The notes below the pieces were generated by a model that saw nothing but the letters and a program-made list of their open reading frames with translations, was not told the origin of the DNA and did no database searches. Below, piece by piece: positions 53,692 through 63,303 of a stretch of 64,000 nt of DNA. The translations under genes were made by a program, and so were the position numbers. Origin of the DNA: Terrisporobacter mayombei (GTDB lineage Bacteria > Bacillota > Clostridia > Peptostreptococcales > Peptostreptococcaceae); NCBI RefSeq assembly GCF_020748465.1, contig NZ_JAHZMP010000002.1:434001-498000 (forward strand). Direction: 5' to 3'. Each line of letters opens with the position of its first letter. Position 1 is the stretch's first letter.

Positions 53692-55461
53692 ATGTTAAAG
53701 ATATTAAAATATTTAACAAAAAAAGACTGGTTGTTTGTACTTTGTAGCTTTGTATTTGTAGTAGCACAAGTATATCTTGATTTAAAACTTCCAGATTATA
53801 TGTCTGAAATTACAAGGTTAGTTCAGACACCAAATAGTGAAATGAGTGAAATATTAAGTGCTGGTGGATATATGCTACTATGCGCCTTTGGTAGTTTAAT
53901 AGCTGCCTTTATTGTAGGTTACTTTGCAGCTAAAATAGCTTCAAACTTATCATGGAAACTTCGTTCAAGTGTATACGATAAAATAGAAGGCTTCTCAATG
54001 GCTGAAATAAATAAATTTTCTACAGCTAGTTTAATAACACGTTCGACTAATGATATAACTCAAATTCAAAATATTGTAGCTATGGGGCTTCAATTAATAA
54101 TAAAGGCTCCAATTACAGCAGTATGGGCAGTTTGCAAGATTCTAGGAAAAGGATGGCAATGGAGTGCTGCCACTGGTGGAGCCATATTAGTTTTAGTATT
54201 AATCATATTAGTAATAATGGTATTTGCTTTACCTAGATTTAAAAAGATTCAAAAATTAACTGACAGACTTAACTTAGTAACAAGGGAAAATTTAACGGGA
54301 ATACGTGTAGTTCGTGCATACAATGCAGAAAACTATCAAAATAGTAAATTTGAAAATGTTAATGAAGAGATAACTAAAAATAACTTAGTAATAAATAGAG
54401 TTATGGCAATAATGCAACCAGGAATGATGTTTGTAATGAATGGATTGACACTTGCTATATACTGGATAGGTGCTTATCTAATAAATGATGCAGATATCAT
54501 GGATAAAATGAACTTATTTAGTGACATGATAGTCTTCTCATCTTATTCAATGCAGGTAATAATGGCATTTATGATGTTAACAATGATATTTATAATGATG
54601 CCAAGAGCTTCAGTTTCAGCTAAACGTATACTTGAAGTATTAAATACAAAGGGAAGTATAGTTGATGGAGATGGAGAATTTGAAAAGGCCTCAAAAACTG
54701 GTGAAATAGAATTCAAAAATGTTAGCTTTAAATATCCCGACTCAGAAGGTTCAGACTATGTACTTCGTGATATAAGCTTTACAGCTAAAAAGGGTGAAAC
54801 TGTTGCCATAATTGGATCTACAGGAAGTGGCAAAACTTCTTTAATTAACTTAATACCAAGGTTTTATGATGTTACAGAAGGTGAAGTATTAGTAAATGGA
54901 GTTAATGTAAAAAAATATAAACAAAAGCAACTAAATAATCTTTTAGGATATGTTCATCAAAAGGCCGTGCTATTTTCTGGAGATATAACTTCAAACGTAG
55001 CTTATGGTGATAATGGTAGAGAAAATTACTCGGAGCTAGATGTGAAAAGAGCTGTGAAAATAGCTCAAGGTACTGAGTTTGTTGAAAAAATGGAGAATAC
55101 TTATAAAGCAAGCATTTCTCAAGGAGGAAGTAACGTATCAGGAGGACAAAAACAAAGATTATCCATAGCAAGGGCAATATGTAGAAAGCCAGAAATATAT
55201 ATATTTGATGATTCATTTTCAGCACTTGACTATAAAACTGATAGAAAACTTAGATCTGTATTAAAACATGAAATATCAGATGCTACAAATTTAATAGTAG
55301 CACAACGTATAGGTACTATAATTGATGCAGATAAAATAATAGTTCTTGATGAAGGACAAATAGCAGGTATGGGAACTCATGATGAACTTATGAAAAAATG
55401 TAGGGTCTATCAAGAAATAGCATATTCTCAGCTTTCAAAGGAGGAATTAGCCAATGCTTAA
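53692..55461 (+). CDS. ABC exporter half, degenerate ATPase site (exporter 2)
   Basis: 589 residues. Six helices and an ATPase with Walker A GSTGSGKTS, canonical signature VSGGQKQRLSIAR, Walker B IYIFDDSFS (Asp for Glu) and H-loop LIVAQRIGT (Gln for His). Same degeneracy as the 47785 gene. AAAGGGAG precedes ATG. Probably induced by the adjacent regulator. Its end overlaps the next gene by 8 bp. Confidence 0.96.
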   Translation: MLKILKYLTKKDWLFVLCSFVFVVAQVYLDLKLPDYMSEITRLVQTPNSEMSEILSAGGYMLLCAFGSLIAAFIVGYFAAKIASNLSWKLRSSVYDKIEGFSMAEINKFSTASLITRSTNDITQIQNIVAMGLQLIIKAPITAVWAVCKILGKGWQWSAATGGAILVLVLIILVIMVFALPRFKKIQKLTDRLNLVTRENLTGIRVVRAYNAENYQNSKFENVNEEITKNNLVINRVMAIMQPGMMFVMNGLTLAIYWIGAYLINDADIMDKMNLFSDMIVFSSYSMQVIMAFMMLTMIFIMMPRASVSAKRILEVLNTKGSIVDGDGEFEKASKTGEIEFKNVSFKYPDSEGSDYVLRDISFTAKKGETVAIIGSTGSGKTSLINLIPRFYDVTEGEVLVNGVNVKKYKQKQLNNLLGYVHQKAVLFSGDITSNVAYGDNGRENYSELDVKRAVKIAQGTEFVEKMENTYKASISQGGSNVSGGQKQRLSIARAICRKPEIYIFDDSFSALDYKTDRKLRSVLKHEISDATNLIVAQRIGTIIDADKIIVLDEGQIAGMGTHDELMKKCRVYQEIAYSQLSKEELANA

Positions 55462-57217
55462 TAAAAATAAATCAAAATCAGAAGGTAGATTAGGCAATTT
55501 ATTAGTATATATGAAAAAATATAGTTTTGCCTTAGTTGTAGCCTTTATATTTGCCATAGGTGGATCAGTAATAACAGTTATAAGTCCAGATAAATTAAGT
55601 GAAGTTACAGATTTAATTACACAAGGAATAGTAACTGGAATTAATATTGAAAAGATATCAAGTATATGTTTACTTTTAGCAGGATTATATGGTCTTAGTA
55701 TTATATTATCTTATTTACAAGGTTTTATAATGGCAACAGTAACGCAAAAAACTACTAAAGAGTTAAGAAGTGATATATCTAATAAAATAAATAAATTACC
55801 ATTAAAATATTTTGATAAAACGACTGTTGGTGATGTACTAAGCCGTATGACTAATGACGTAGATACAATAGGTCAAACTTTAAATCAAAGTGTTGGTACT
55901 TTAGTAAGTGGTATATCTTTATTATTAGGTTCTTTGTATATGATGACAACTACAAACGTCACTATGACAATCACAGCAGTAGTAGCTACGGTGATTGGTT
56001 TTGGGTTAATGATGTTAATAATATCAAAATCTCAAAAATATTTTATAAATCAACAACGCTATCTTGGAGAAATAAATGGACATATAGAAGAAGCTTATAC
56101 AGGTCATAGTGTAATTAAAGTATATAATGCAGGGGAAGAAACAAATAAAGAATTTAAAACATTAAATGATAGTCTTCGTCAAAGTGCATGGAAATCACAA
56201 TTTATATCAGGTTTAATGATGCCTTTAATGTCATTTATAGGTAACTTTGGATATGTGGCAGTTTGTGTTGTAGGTGCAGTACTTGCTTTCAATGATAAGA
56301 TAAGTTTTGGTGTAATAGTAGCATTTATGATGTATATTAGATTCTTTACACAACCCCTTGCTCAATTTGCTCAAGCAGCTACTTCTCTGCAATCAACATC
56401 AGCTGCATGTAAACGTGTATTTGAGTTTTTAGAAGAAGAGGAAATGGAAGAGGAAAGCAATAAAGATATTTCTTTAGAAAATGTAAAAGGTCATGTTAAA
56501 TTTGAAAATGTTAAATTTGGATATGATGAAGATAAATTAATAATAAAAAATTTCTCTGCTGATATAAAACCAGGTCAAAAAGTTGCCATAGTAGGACCAA
56601 CTGGGGCTGGTAAAACTACTTTAGTAAACTTACTAATGAAGTTCTACGATGTAAATAGTGGAACAATAAAAATAGATGGGGTCCCAATACAAACTTTAAG
56701 TAGAGAAAAAGTACATGATTTATTCTGTATGGTACTTCAAGATACATGGTTGTTTGAAGGAACAATTAGAGAAAATATATCTTACAATAAAGGTGATGCG
56801 TCAGAATCAGTTATAATATCTGCTTGTAAAGCTGTTGGAATAGATCATTTTATAAGAACTTTACCTGAAGGGTACGATACAATATTAGACGATAATACTA
56901 ATTTATCGGCTGGGCAAAAACAGTTAATTACTATAGCGAGAGCAATGGTGAAAAATGCACCTCTATTAATACTAGATGAGGCAACAAGTTCTGTAGATAC
57001 TCGTACAGAATTGTTAATTCAAGAGGCTATGGACAAATTAACAGTAGGAAAAACTTCATTTGTTATAGCTCATAGATTATCAACTATAAAAAATGCTGAT
57101 GTAATTTTAGTTATGAAAGATGGAGATATTATAGAGAGTGGAAATCATGAAGAACTTTTAAGTGTAAATGGATTCTATGCAGAACTTTATAATAGTCAAT
57201 TTGAAAAAGCCAGTTAA
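55454..57217 (+). CDS. ABC exporter half, canonical ATPase site (exporter 2)
   Basis: 587 residues. Walker A GPTGAGKTT, signature LSAGQKQLITIAR, Walker B LILDEATSS with catalytic Glu, H-loop VIAHRLST. The pair with 53692 repeats the logic of exporter 1: one complete and one degenerate ATP site. AAAGGAGG lies inside the upstream gene. Substrate unknown. Confidence 0.96.
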   Translation: MLNKNKSKSEGRLGNLLVYMKKYSFALVVAFIFAIGGSVITVISPDKLSEVTDLITQGIVTGINIEKISSICLLLAGLYGLSIILSYLQGFIMATVTQKTTKELRSDISNKINKLPLKYFDKTTVGDVLSRMTNDVDTIGQTLNQSVGTLVSGISLLLGSLYMMTTTNVTMTITAVVATVIGFGLMMLIISKSQKYFINQQRYLGEINGHIEEAYTGHSVIKVYNAGEETNKEFKTLNDSLRQSAWKSQFISGLMMPLMSFIGNFGYVAVCVVGAVLAFNDKISFGVIVAFMMYIRFFTQPLAQFAQAATSLQSTSAACKRVFEFLEEEEMEEESNKDISLENVKGHVKFENVKFGYDEDKLIIKNFSADIKPGQKVAIVGPTGAGKTTLVNLLMKFYDVNSGTIKIDGVPIQTLSREKVHDLFCMVLQDTWLFEGTIRENISYNKGDASESVIISACKAVGIDHFIRTLPEGYDTILDDNTNLSAGQKQLITIARAMVKNAPLLILDEATSSVDTRTELLIQEAMDKLTVGKTSFVIAHRLSTIKNADVILVMKDGDIIESGNHEELLSVNGFYAELYNSQFEKAS

Positions 57218-57228
57218 AAAATAATAGA

Positions 57229-57268
57229 AAGTAGTTATTATGCGTAAAAACTAATAGCTACTTTTTTT
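57229..57268 (+). terminator. Terminator after exporter 2
   Basis: AGTAGTTATTA pairs with TAATAGCTACT, then T-run. Confidence 0.85.
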
Positions 57269-57418
57269 ATATAATACTTGTTTCTATGTATTACATCATT
57301 AATTAATAAGATAATTTTTTAATTTGCTTTAAACCGATATTATAAGAAATGAAAAGTAGAAAATGATAAACTTTAATGTATAATTAATAAATAGAAAATA
57401 TATTTTTGGAGGAGCACA

Positions 57419-58387
57419 ATGAACGAAACCAAGGCACTTATAGACAAGCAGCTTAGGCTTAAGGGAAAAGTATTAGCAAGATTAGTAAAATACAATGATG
57501 AACATGATTTTGAAAAATATAATAAAGTGATGAATATATTTTTAAAAGGTGAAAAAAGTAGAAAAATTTTCTGTGAAGAAAAATATATAACAACAAGAAA
57601 TAATAATAAAATTAGGGTTTGTATTTATAGTCCTTTAGATAAAAAACCTAATGCAACAGGCTTATTATGGCTTCATGGTGGTGGATGTGCCATGGGAATA
57701 CCTGAGTTGGATATGCAATATTATGAAAAACTAATATCTGTAGCAAATTGTGTAATAATTGTACCTGATTATACACTTTCTTTAGAAAAGCCATATCCTC
57801 AAGCATTATATGATAGTTATGAAACTCTTTATTGGATGAAAAACAATGTTGAAGATTTAGGAATAAGAGAAGATCAAATTTTTGTAGGTGGAAAAAGTGC
57901 AGGAGGTGGACTTGCAGCAGGTACCGTACTTTATGCTAGAGACAAAAAAGAAGTAAATGTTGCTTTTCAAATGCCACTATATCCCATGCTTGATGATAGA
58001 ATGAACACACCTTCATCTATAGATAATGACGCACCAGTATGGAATTCTAAAAGTAATTATTTAGCGTGGAAGTTATATTTGGGTGATTTATTTGAAACTG
58101 ATAAGGTAAGCAAATATGCTTCACCTTCAAGAGAAACAGATTATTCAAATTTACCACCTATATTTACTTTTATTGGAGACGCAGAGCCTTTTTATGATGA
58201 AACTGCCCAGTATATAGAAAATCTAAAAAAAGATGGAGTTAAGGCACATTTCTACGTACATAAAGGATGTTATCATTCTTTTGATAAAGTTTGCTCTCAT
58301 TCTCATCAAGGAAAAGAAGCTATTAAAGAAATGCTAGAAACTTTTAAATATGCAACTGAAAATTATTTTGCCTCACAATGTTATTAA
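57419..58387 (+). CDS. Alpha/beta hydrolase, HSL-like esterase
   Basis: 322 residues of abhydrolase_3 type: oxyanion loop WLHGGGCAMG, nucleophile elbow FVGGKSAGGGLAAG (GKSAG), acid region FTFIGDAEPFYDET, and catalytic His in YKGCYHSFDK-like HKGCYHSFD. No signal peptide. GGAGG precedes ATG. It hydrolyses short esters or acetyl groups. Monocistronic. A C-terminal fragment of a similar protein remains at 25472-25852. Confidence 0.92.
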   Translation: MNETKALIDKQLRLKGKVLARLVKYNDEHDFEKYNKVMNIFLKGEKSRKIFCEEKYITTRNNNKIRVCIYSPLDKKPNATGLLWLHGGGCAMGIPELDMQYYEKLISVANCVIIVPDYTLSLEKPYPQALYDSYETLYWMKNNVEDLGIREDQIFVGGKSAGGGLAAGTVLYARDKKEVNVAFQMPLYPMLDDRMNTPSSIDNDAPVWNSKSNYLAWKLYLGDLFETDKVSKYASPSRETDYSNLPPIFTFIGDAEPFYDETAQYIENLKKDGVKAHFYVHKGCYHSFDKVCSHSHQGKEAIKEMLETFKYATENYFASQCY

Positions 58388-58412
58388 AAATAATAAAATA
58401 AAAATAAATATA

Positions 58413-58459
58413 AAACACCCCGATTGTTGGATTTTAAATCTAAAGAGGGGGTGTTTTTT
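58413..58459 (+). terminator. Terminator after hydrolase
   Basis: AAACACCCC pairs with GGGGGTGTTT, then T-run. Confidence 0.85.
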
Positions 58460-58540
58460 AAAATGTTATAATTATATAGTAGACAAATATTTTATATACA
58501 ATTATTATTTTATTATAATGATTAAAAAGAGGCGAATTAT

Positions 58541-59851
58541 ATGAGAGATTTTAATTATAAATATACAATTAGAGATTTTATTGATAAAAATAAATGGTCA
58601 AATGTTTATACAGGCATAAACAAGGAAACTGATGAAAAAATAATTATAAATATACTTATAAATGTAGAAGACAATGAAGAAAATTTAGAAATATTTAAAG
58701 AAGAAGTAGATTTACTAAAAAGTATGAATAGTACAAATGTAATATCTATAAATCATATGGATACTTATGTAAATAAAGATAAAATTTATTATTATATTGA
58801 AAGTGAAGATTTTGAAGGTTTAACATTAGATGAATTAATGAGAATTAATAAGCTTAATAATAATCAATGCTTACAAATAATAAGAGAAGTAATAAATGGC
58901 GTTAAGGAATTTAATAATAAAAAAATAAACTTTAAAGATTTGACAAGGGAAAATATAATAATAAACGGTGAAGGTGTAATAAAAATCGATACATTATCAT
59001 TTATTAATAATCATAAGGGTCATATAAATTGTAAAATTCATGATGCTAAAAAGTTTCGTGCTCATGAAGATGTACAAGTTATAGGAAGTATTTTATGCTA
59101 TATGATTACTGGTAAAGAAATATTCAATCCAGAAGAAAATAAAAATCTGGATAAAGATATTAGTCAAATTTTAGCCAAAGCTACAAATAAAAAACATATC
59201 TCAAAACATAAATATAGAGATTTAAATGAATTTTTAAATGACATAGATTTATATTTATGTGGAGAGGAATTAATTAATAATGAAGAAGTTAATTTAGAAG
59301 AGCATCATAAACTAAAGCCTAACTATAATATTAAAAAATATGTGATTATAGCATGTTCAGTTGTAATTTTACTTTGCACTACGGCCTTTGGAGCACAATA
59401 TGTAATGAATAAAAAGTCAGATAATATGGCTACTACAAATACAAGTAAAGCTGTTTATAAAGCAGAAGAAACTTCAGAGGATGAAAGTGAACTAAATTTA
59501 ACTCCTATTGAAGAAAATATGATTAAACATAAAGATTCAAAAGGAACTACTAAAGAAAAAACAAGTGATAATAATAAAAGCAATGAAAATATTAAAAAAG
59601 AAGATAAGAAGGAAAATAGAAGTAATAAACATAATAATAAAGAGAAACATAAGCCAAATAAAAAAGAACATGATAAAGAAAATTCAGATAAGGATAATAA
59701 TAATAAAAAACCAGACAAAGATAATAATAACGAAGAAAAAGATAAATCAGATGAAGAAAAACCAGATAATGACAATTCTAATGAAGGAAAACCAGACAAA
59801 AATCCAGATGAAGAAAAAAACTCAGATAAGAACGATGATATGGTAGAGTAA
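58541..59851 (+). CDS. Membrane-anchored pseudokinase with acidic/basic outside tail (B)
   Basis: 436 residues. Kinase-like domain 1-240: IRDFIDKNKWSNVYTGI, helix-C FKEEVDLLKSMNSTNV. Here the ATP-site Lys is lost (IIINILI), the catalytic loop keeps Asp and Asn as KDLTRENI, and DFG is IDTLSF. Thus it has lost other key residues than pseudokinase A. One helix at about 267-289, then a 145-residue tail of Lys, Asp, Glu and Asn with KPDK/KPDN units. AGAGGCG precedes ATG. Likely a binding scaffold rather than an enzyme; inferred. Confidence 0.85.
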   Translation: MRDFNYKYTIRDFIDKNKWSNVYTGINKETDEKIIINILINVEDNEENLEIFKEEVDLLKSMNSTNVISINHMDTYVNKDKIYYYIESEDFEGLTLDELMRINKLNNNQCLQIIREVINGVKEFNNKKINFKDLTRENIIINGEGVIKIDTLSFINNHKGHINCKIHDAKKFRAHEDVQVIGSILCYMITGKEIFNPEENKNLDKDISQILAKATNKKHISKHKYRDLNEFLNDIDLYLCGEELINNEEVNLEEHHKLKPNYNIKKYVIIACSVVILLCTTAFGAQYVMNKKSDNMATTNTSKAVYKAEETSEDESELNLTPIEENMIKHKDSKGTTKEKTSDNNKSNENIKKEDKKENRSNKHNNKEKHKPNKKEHDKENSDKDNNNKKPDKDNNNEEKDKSDEEKPDNDNSNEGKPDKNPDEEKNSDKNDDMVE

Positions 59852-59876
59852 GTAATAAAATACTAATAATATTAAT

Positions 59877-59914
59877 AAGCTAGTAAAGACATTGTTACTT
59901 ACTAGCTTTATATT
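59877..59914 (+). terminator. Terminator after pseudokinase B
   Basis: AAGCTAGTAA pairs with TTACTAGCTT, then TATATT. Confidence 0.8.
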
Positions 59915-60030
59915 ATTTGGTAAAAATTACTGCAAGTGAAATTTTCCTACTTAGAAAGATGAAAAAATAAACCTGTGCTATAATTTATAGTACATAAATA
60001 TAGTAACTAAAAAATTGCAAAGGAGAACTT

Positions 60031-60528
60031 ATGGAGACTAGACTAGCACGTAAAGATGATTTAAAAGAAATAATAAAAATAGAAAGTATTTGTTTTCCAC
60101 CATCAGAAGCAGCTAGCAAAGAAGCTATAAAAGAAAGATTTAAAGCTTTCGGAGAAAATTTTTTAGTGGCTGTGGAAGATGAGAAAATAGTAGGCTTTAT
60201 AAATGGCTGTACTACAGATAAGGCTTGCCTTCCTGATAAATTATATAATGATGTTTCATTACATGATCCAAATGGAAAATATCAAACAGTATTTGGGTTA
60301 GATGTTTTACCACAATATAGAAATAAGGGTACAGCAGCCATGTTGTTAGAAGAATTTATAGATCTTTCTAAGAAACGAGGCAAAAGCGGTGTTATCCTAA
60401 CATGTAAAGACTATTTAATTAATTATTATGAAAGATTTGGGTTTAATCATGAAGGTGTTTCAATATCTTCTCATGGAGGAGCTAAGTGGAACGATATGAT
60501 ATTATTGTTTGAAAAAGCTTTAACTTAA
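60031..60528 (+). CDS. GNAT acetyltransferase (AANAT-like)
   Basis: 165 residues. RLARKDDLKEIIKIESICFPP and EAASKEAIKERF open like arylalkylamine N-acetyltransferase-type GNATs. LDVLPQYRNKGTAAMLL is the acetyl-CoA loop and INYYERFGFNHEGVS the C-terminal motif. AAAGGAG precedes ATG. Substrate unknown. Monocistronic. Confidence 0.9.
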   Translation: METRLARKDDLKEIIKIESICFPPSEAASKEAIKERFKAFGENFLVAVEDEKIVGFINGCTTDKACLPDKLYNDVSLHDPNGKYQTVFGLDVLPQYRNKGTAAMLLEEFIDLSKKRGKSGVILTCKDYLINYYERFGFNHEGVSISSHGGAKWNDMILLFEKALT

Positions 60529-60683
60529 AGTTAACATAATATAAAATTTTCAAAAATAAATCAAAGAAATCTTTAATTAATACAATATCTATTTATTAAA
60601 TAAAAAAATGAAAATAATCATTAGAATATAAAAACTCTCATGGGAAAACATAATTATATAATTTTTATAGTTAGGAGAGTAAA

Positions 60684-61916
60684 ATGAGAGGACAAAAAAG
60701 CATTTTAAATAAATTAACATGTTTATTAATGATAATAGTTATAGGATTTACTTCCCTTGGATTAACATCAAAAGAAGGTGAGAAAAAAATTCATCGTAAT
60801 ATTACAATTCAAAATACAGACGTGGGGAAGTTAACCCCAAAAGAAGCTATAAAAAAGCTGGAATCAACTTACCCTTTGAAGAATTTTAATATTTCTTATA
60901 ACGATAAAAACTGGACAATAAAATCAGAAGATGTAGACCTTAATTATCATATAGAAGAAATTGTAAAAGAAGCTTTTAATTATACAAGAAGTAGCTCTAA
61001 GCTAGAAAATATAAAAAGAAAAGGTAAACTTGATTTAAAAAAATCACATAATATTAAGCTAAAAGCCACATATAATGAAGCAAAATTAAGTGAGGAATTA
61101 GAAAAGATTTGTAGCAACATAAATATAGATGCTGTAGATGCAACTTTTAGAGTAGAGCTTAGTGGAGAACTAAAAAGAACAGAATCAAAAGAAGGTAAAC
61201 AAGTTGATTTATCAAGATTAAAAGAAGATATTTATGACATGATTAATAAGAAGAAAAATGAAAATATTAATTTGCCAGTAATTACTTTGTACCCAGATGT
61301 TTCTACAAAGCATGTTAAAAGTATAAATTCAGTATTAGGACAATTTAGCACAAGTTTCAACGACTCAACCTCTAGAGGAAGTAATATCCACGTGGCAGGA
61401 GAACAAACTAGTGATATTTTATTAATGCCTGGAGATACTTTTTCTTACAATAAGTGTACTGGAGCAAGAAATTGGGTCAACGGATACAAAAGTGCTCCTA
61501 TCATAGTAGGAGGTAAGGTTACGAATGGAGAAGGTGGAGGTGTGTGTCAAGTTTCCACAACAATTTATAATGCAGCCTTGCTATCAGGACTTACCATAGA
61601 TGAAGTACATAATCATTCTCTTCCCTCAAGATATGCACAAAGGGGAAGAGATGCTACTGTGTCTTATGGATATACTGACTTAAAATTTTCTAACCCTTAC
61701 ACTCATCCTATATATATAAAAAATATAGTAGGAAATGGAGCAATAACTTCAAAAATATACGGTTGTGATGTAGATAGAGAACGAATAAGTATAAAAATTG
61801 TAGAGGAATATACAAAAAATAAAATTACTGTACAAACATATAGATTATTTTTAGATGAGGAAAACAATATTATGAAAAAAGAGCTAGTTAATACTAGTGT
61901 ATATAAATCCAATTAA
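60684..61916 (+). CDS. VanW family cell-wall protein
   Basis: 410 residues with an N-terminal anchor or signal (about 10-28), a PG_binding_4 (YoaR-like) region at about 70-180 and the VanW domain at about 215-350: LLMPGDTFSYNKCTGARN, then GEGGGVCQVSTTIYNAAL and HNHSLPSRYAQRGRDATV. Such proteins are found in spore formers and vancomycin gene clusters; here there are no van ligase genes, so resistance is not implied. TTAGGAGAG precedes ATG. Confidence 0.93.
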   Translation: MRGQKSILNKLTCLLMIIVIGFTSLGLTSKEGEKKIHRNITIQNTDVGKLTPKEAIKKLESTYPLKNFNISYNDKNWTIKSEDVDLNYHIEEIVKEAFNYTRSSSKLENIKRKGKLDLKKSHNIKLKATYNEAKLSEELEKICSNINIDAVDATFRVELSGELKRTESKEGKQVDLSRLKEDIYDMINKKKNENINLPVITLYPDVSTKHVKSINSVLGQFSTSFNDSTSRGSNIHVAGEQTSDILLMPGDTFSYNKCTGARNWVNGYKSAPIIVGGKVTNGEGGGVCQVSTTIYNAALLSGLTIDEVHNHSLPSRYAQRGRDATVSYGYTDLKFSNPYTHPIYIKNIVGNGAITSKIYGCDVDRERISIKIVEEYTKNKITVQTYRLFLDEENNIMKKELVNTSVYKSN

Positions 61917-62025
61917 AAAATTTATTTTTTTGTTTAAACCAACCAAATTAAAGGTATATATATAATATAAATTAATAATTAATTAAGTAATTATAATATA
62001 TTATAAAATTTGGGAGGATATTAAA

Positions 62026-62568
62026 ATGAAAAAATTTGTATGTACAGTATGTGGATATATATACGAGGGAGAAAAAGCACCAGATGTGTGTCCAGTTTGT
62101 AAAGTAGGATCTGAAAAGTTCCAAGAAATGAAAGGAAAAATGAATTGGGCAGATGAGCACAGAATAGGTGTGGCACAAGGTGTTGATGAACAAGTAATAG
62201 AAGACTTAAGAGCCAACTTCGTTGGGGAATGTACTGAAGTAGGAATGTATTTAGCAATGAGTCGTCAAGCTGATAGAGAAGGATACCCAGAAGTAGCAGA
62301 AGCTTACAAAAGAATAGCTTTAGAAGAAGCAGAACATGCTGCAAGATTTGCAGAATTACTTGGAGAAGTAGTAGTTGCTGATACTAAGAAAAACTTAGAA
62401 GCTAGAGTTGAAGCTGAATATGGAGCTACTGAAGGAAAATTAAAAATAGCTAAGAGAGCTAAAGAGCTAGGACTTGACGCTATCCATGATACTGTTCATG
62501 AAATGTGTAAAGATGAAGCTAGACATGGTAAAGCATTCTTAGGATTACTAGAAAGATATTTTGGATAA
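62026..62568 (+). CDS. Reverse rubrerythrin
   Basis: 180 residues with the rubredoxin domain first ([21 protein letters not shown]) and the ferritin-like domain second ([48 protein letters not shown]). This is the order found in clostridial reverse rubrerythrins, which reduce peroxide and oxygen using NADH-linked partners. GGGAGG precedes ATG; codon use suggests strong expression. Confidence 0.95.
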   Translation: MKKFVCTVCGYIYEGEKAPDVCPVCKVGSEKFQEMKGKMNWADEHRIGVAQGVDEQVIEDLRANFVGECTEVGMYLAMSRQADREGYPEVAEAYKRIALEEAEHAARFAELLGEVVVADTKKNLEARVEAEYGATEGKLKIAKRAKELGLDAIHDTVHEMCKDEARHGKAFLGLLERYFG

Positions 62569-62587
62569 GAATTAAATAAATTATATG

Positions 62588-62620
62588 AAGCCTCATACTA
62601 AAAATAATATGAGGCTTTTT
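62588..62620 (+). terminator. Terminator after reverse rubrerythrin
   Basis: AAGCCTCATA pairs with TATGAGGCTT, then T-run. Confidence 0.95.
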
Positions 62621-62699
62621 AAATGAAAATTTGTAGGGATAATTTATGTAATCACATCCATATACTTATAATATAGAATTGAAAAGGGGGGAATACATA

Positions 62700-63158
62700 T
62701 TGTTGCAAACGCCACTTGGACTTTTATATGTATATATTAACAATGAGCAAGTAAAATACAACATAAGTGAACTACCATTAAAACCTATAGAAATTTCCAA
62801 CTATAAAGTTGACGCCAGATATATGATAGAAATTGATAAATCACAAGTTAAAAGTGGAGATATAATTACTTTTATGATTGATACAAACATAATAGCAGAA
62901 GTAGATGGAGGAGATTGTTTAGTTGAGGCTATGTTTGAAAGTGATGATTTGTATTTAGCGATAGGAGGATACGATATTAACTATCACAAAAGCCAAAGCA
63001 ACAGCGCCTATTCATTTTCAGTTATAAAAAATGGATTAGAGGCAGAAATTATAGATTTGCAATATATTGATGATTTTAGAGTTGCAATCGCTTGGAGTGA
63101 TACAAACAAGGAGGATTATTATACTGCTGTTTGGTTTGCAGCTGATCCTTATATATAA
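62700..63158 (+). CDS. Hypothetical soluble protein
   Basis: 152 residues from TTG 62700 (a second TTG follows at 62703), 8 bases after AAAAGGGGGG; the TTG at 62679 lies before the ribosome site. Beta-rich, acidic, no helix in the membrane and no signal. Motifs: IDKSQVKSGDIITFMIDTN, DGGDCLVEAMFESDD and IAWSDTNKEDYY. Own terminator. Family not recognised. Confidence 0.65.
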   Translation: MLQTPLGLLYVYINNEQVKYNISELPLKPIEISNYKVDARYMIEIDKSQVKSGDIITFMIDTNIIAEVDGGDCLVEAMFESDDLYLAIGGYDINYHKSQSNSAYSFSVIKNGLEAEIIDLQYIDDFRVAIAWSDTNKEDYYTAVWFAADPYI

Positions 63159-63165
63159 AATAATA

Positions 63166-63208
63166 AAAAAGAAGTTTAAAATAAATATATTTTAAACTTC
63201 TTTTTTTC
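63166..63208 (+). terminator. Terminator
   Basis: GAAGTTTAAAAT pairs with ATTTTAAACTTC, then T-run. Confidence 0.95.
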
Positions 63209-63303
63209 TGTCACTCATTTTTCCATAATTAATAAATTAATAATATAGCTTAATAGTGATGAAAATGTTTAAGAGAAAATATCATTTTAAGGAAGTGGAC
63301 AAA

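Noticed and set aside
59455..59846. Leu/Ser-rich minus ORF and Ile/Lys-rich plus ORF in other frames
   Set aside because: Shadows of the Lys/Asp/Asn tail of pseudokinase B.
60684..61916. Vancomycin resistance from a VanW-type gene
   Set aside because: No ligase, dehydrogenase or dipeptidase genes nearby; VanW-domain proteins are common in spore formers.
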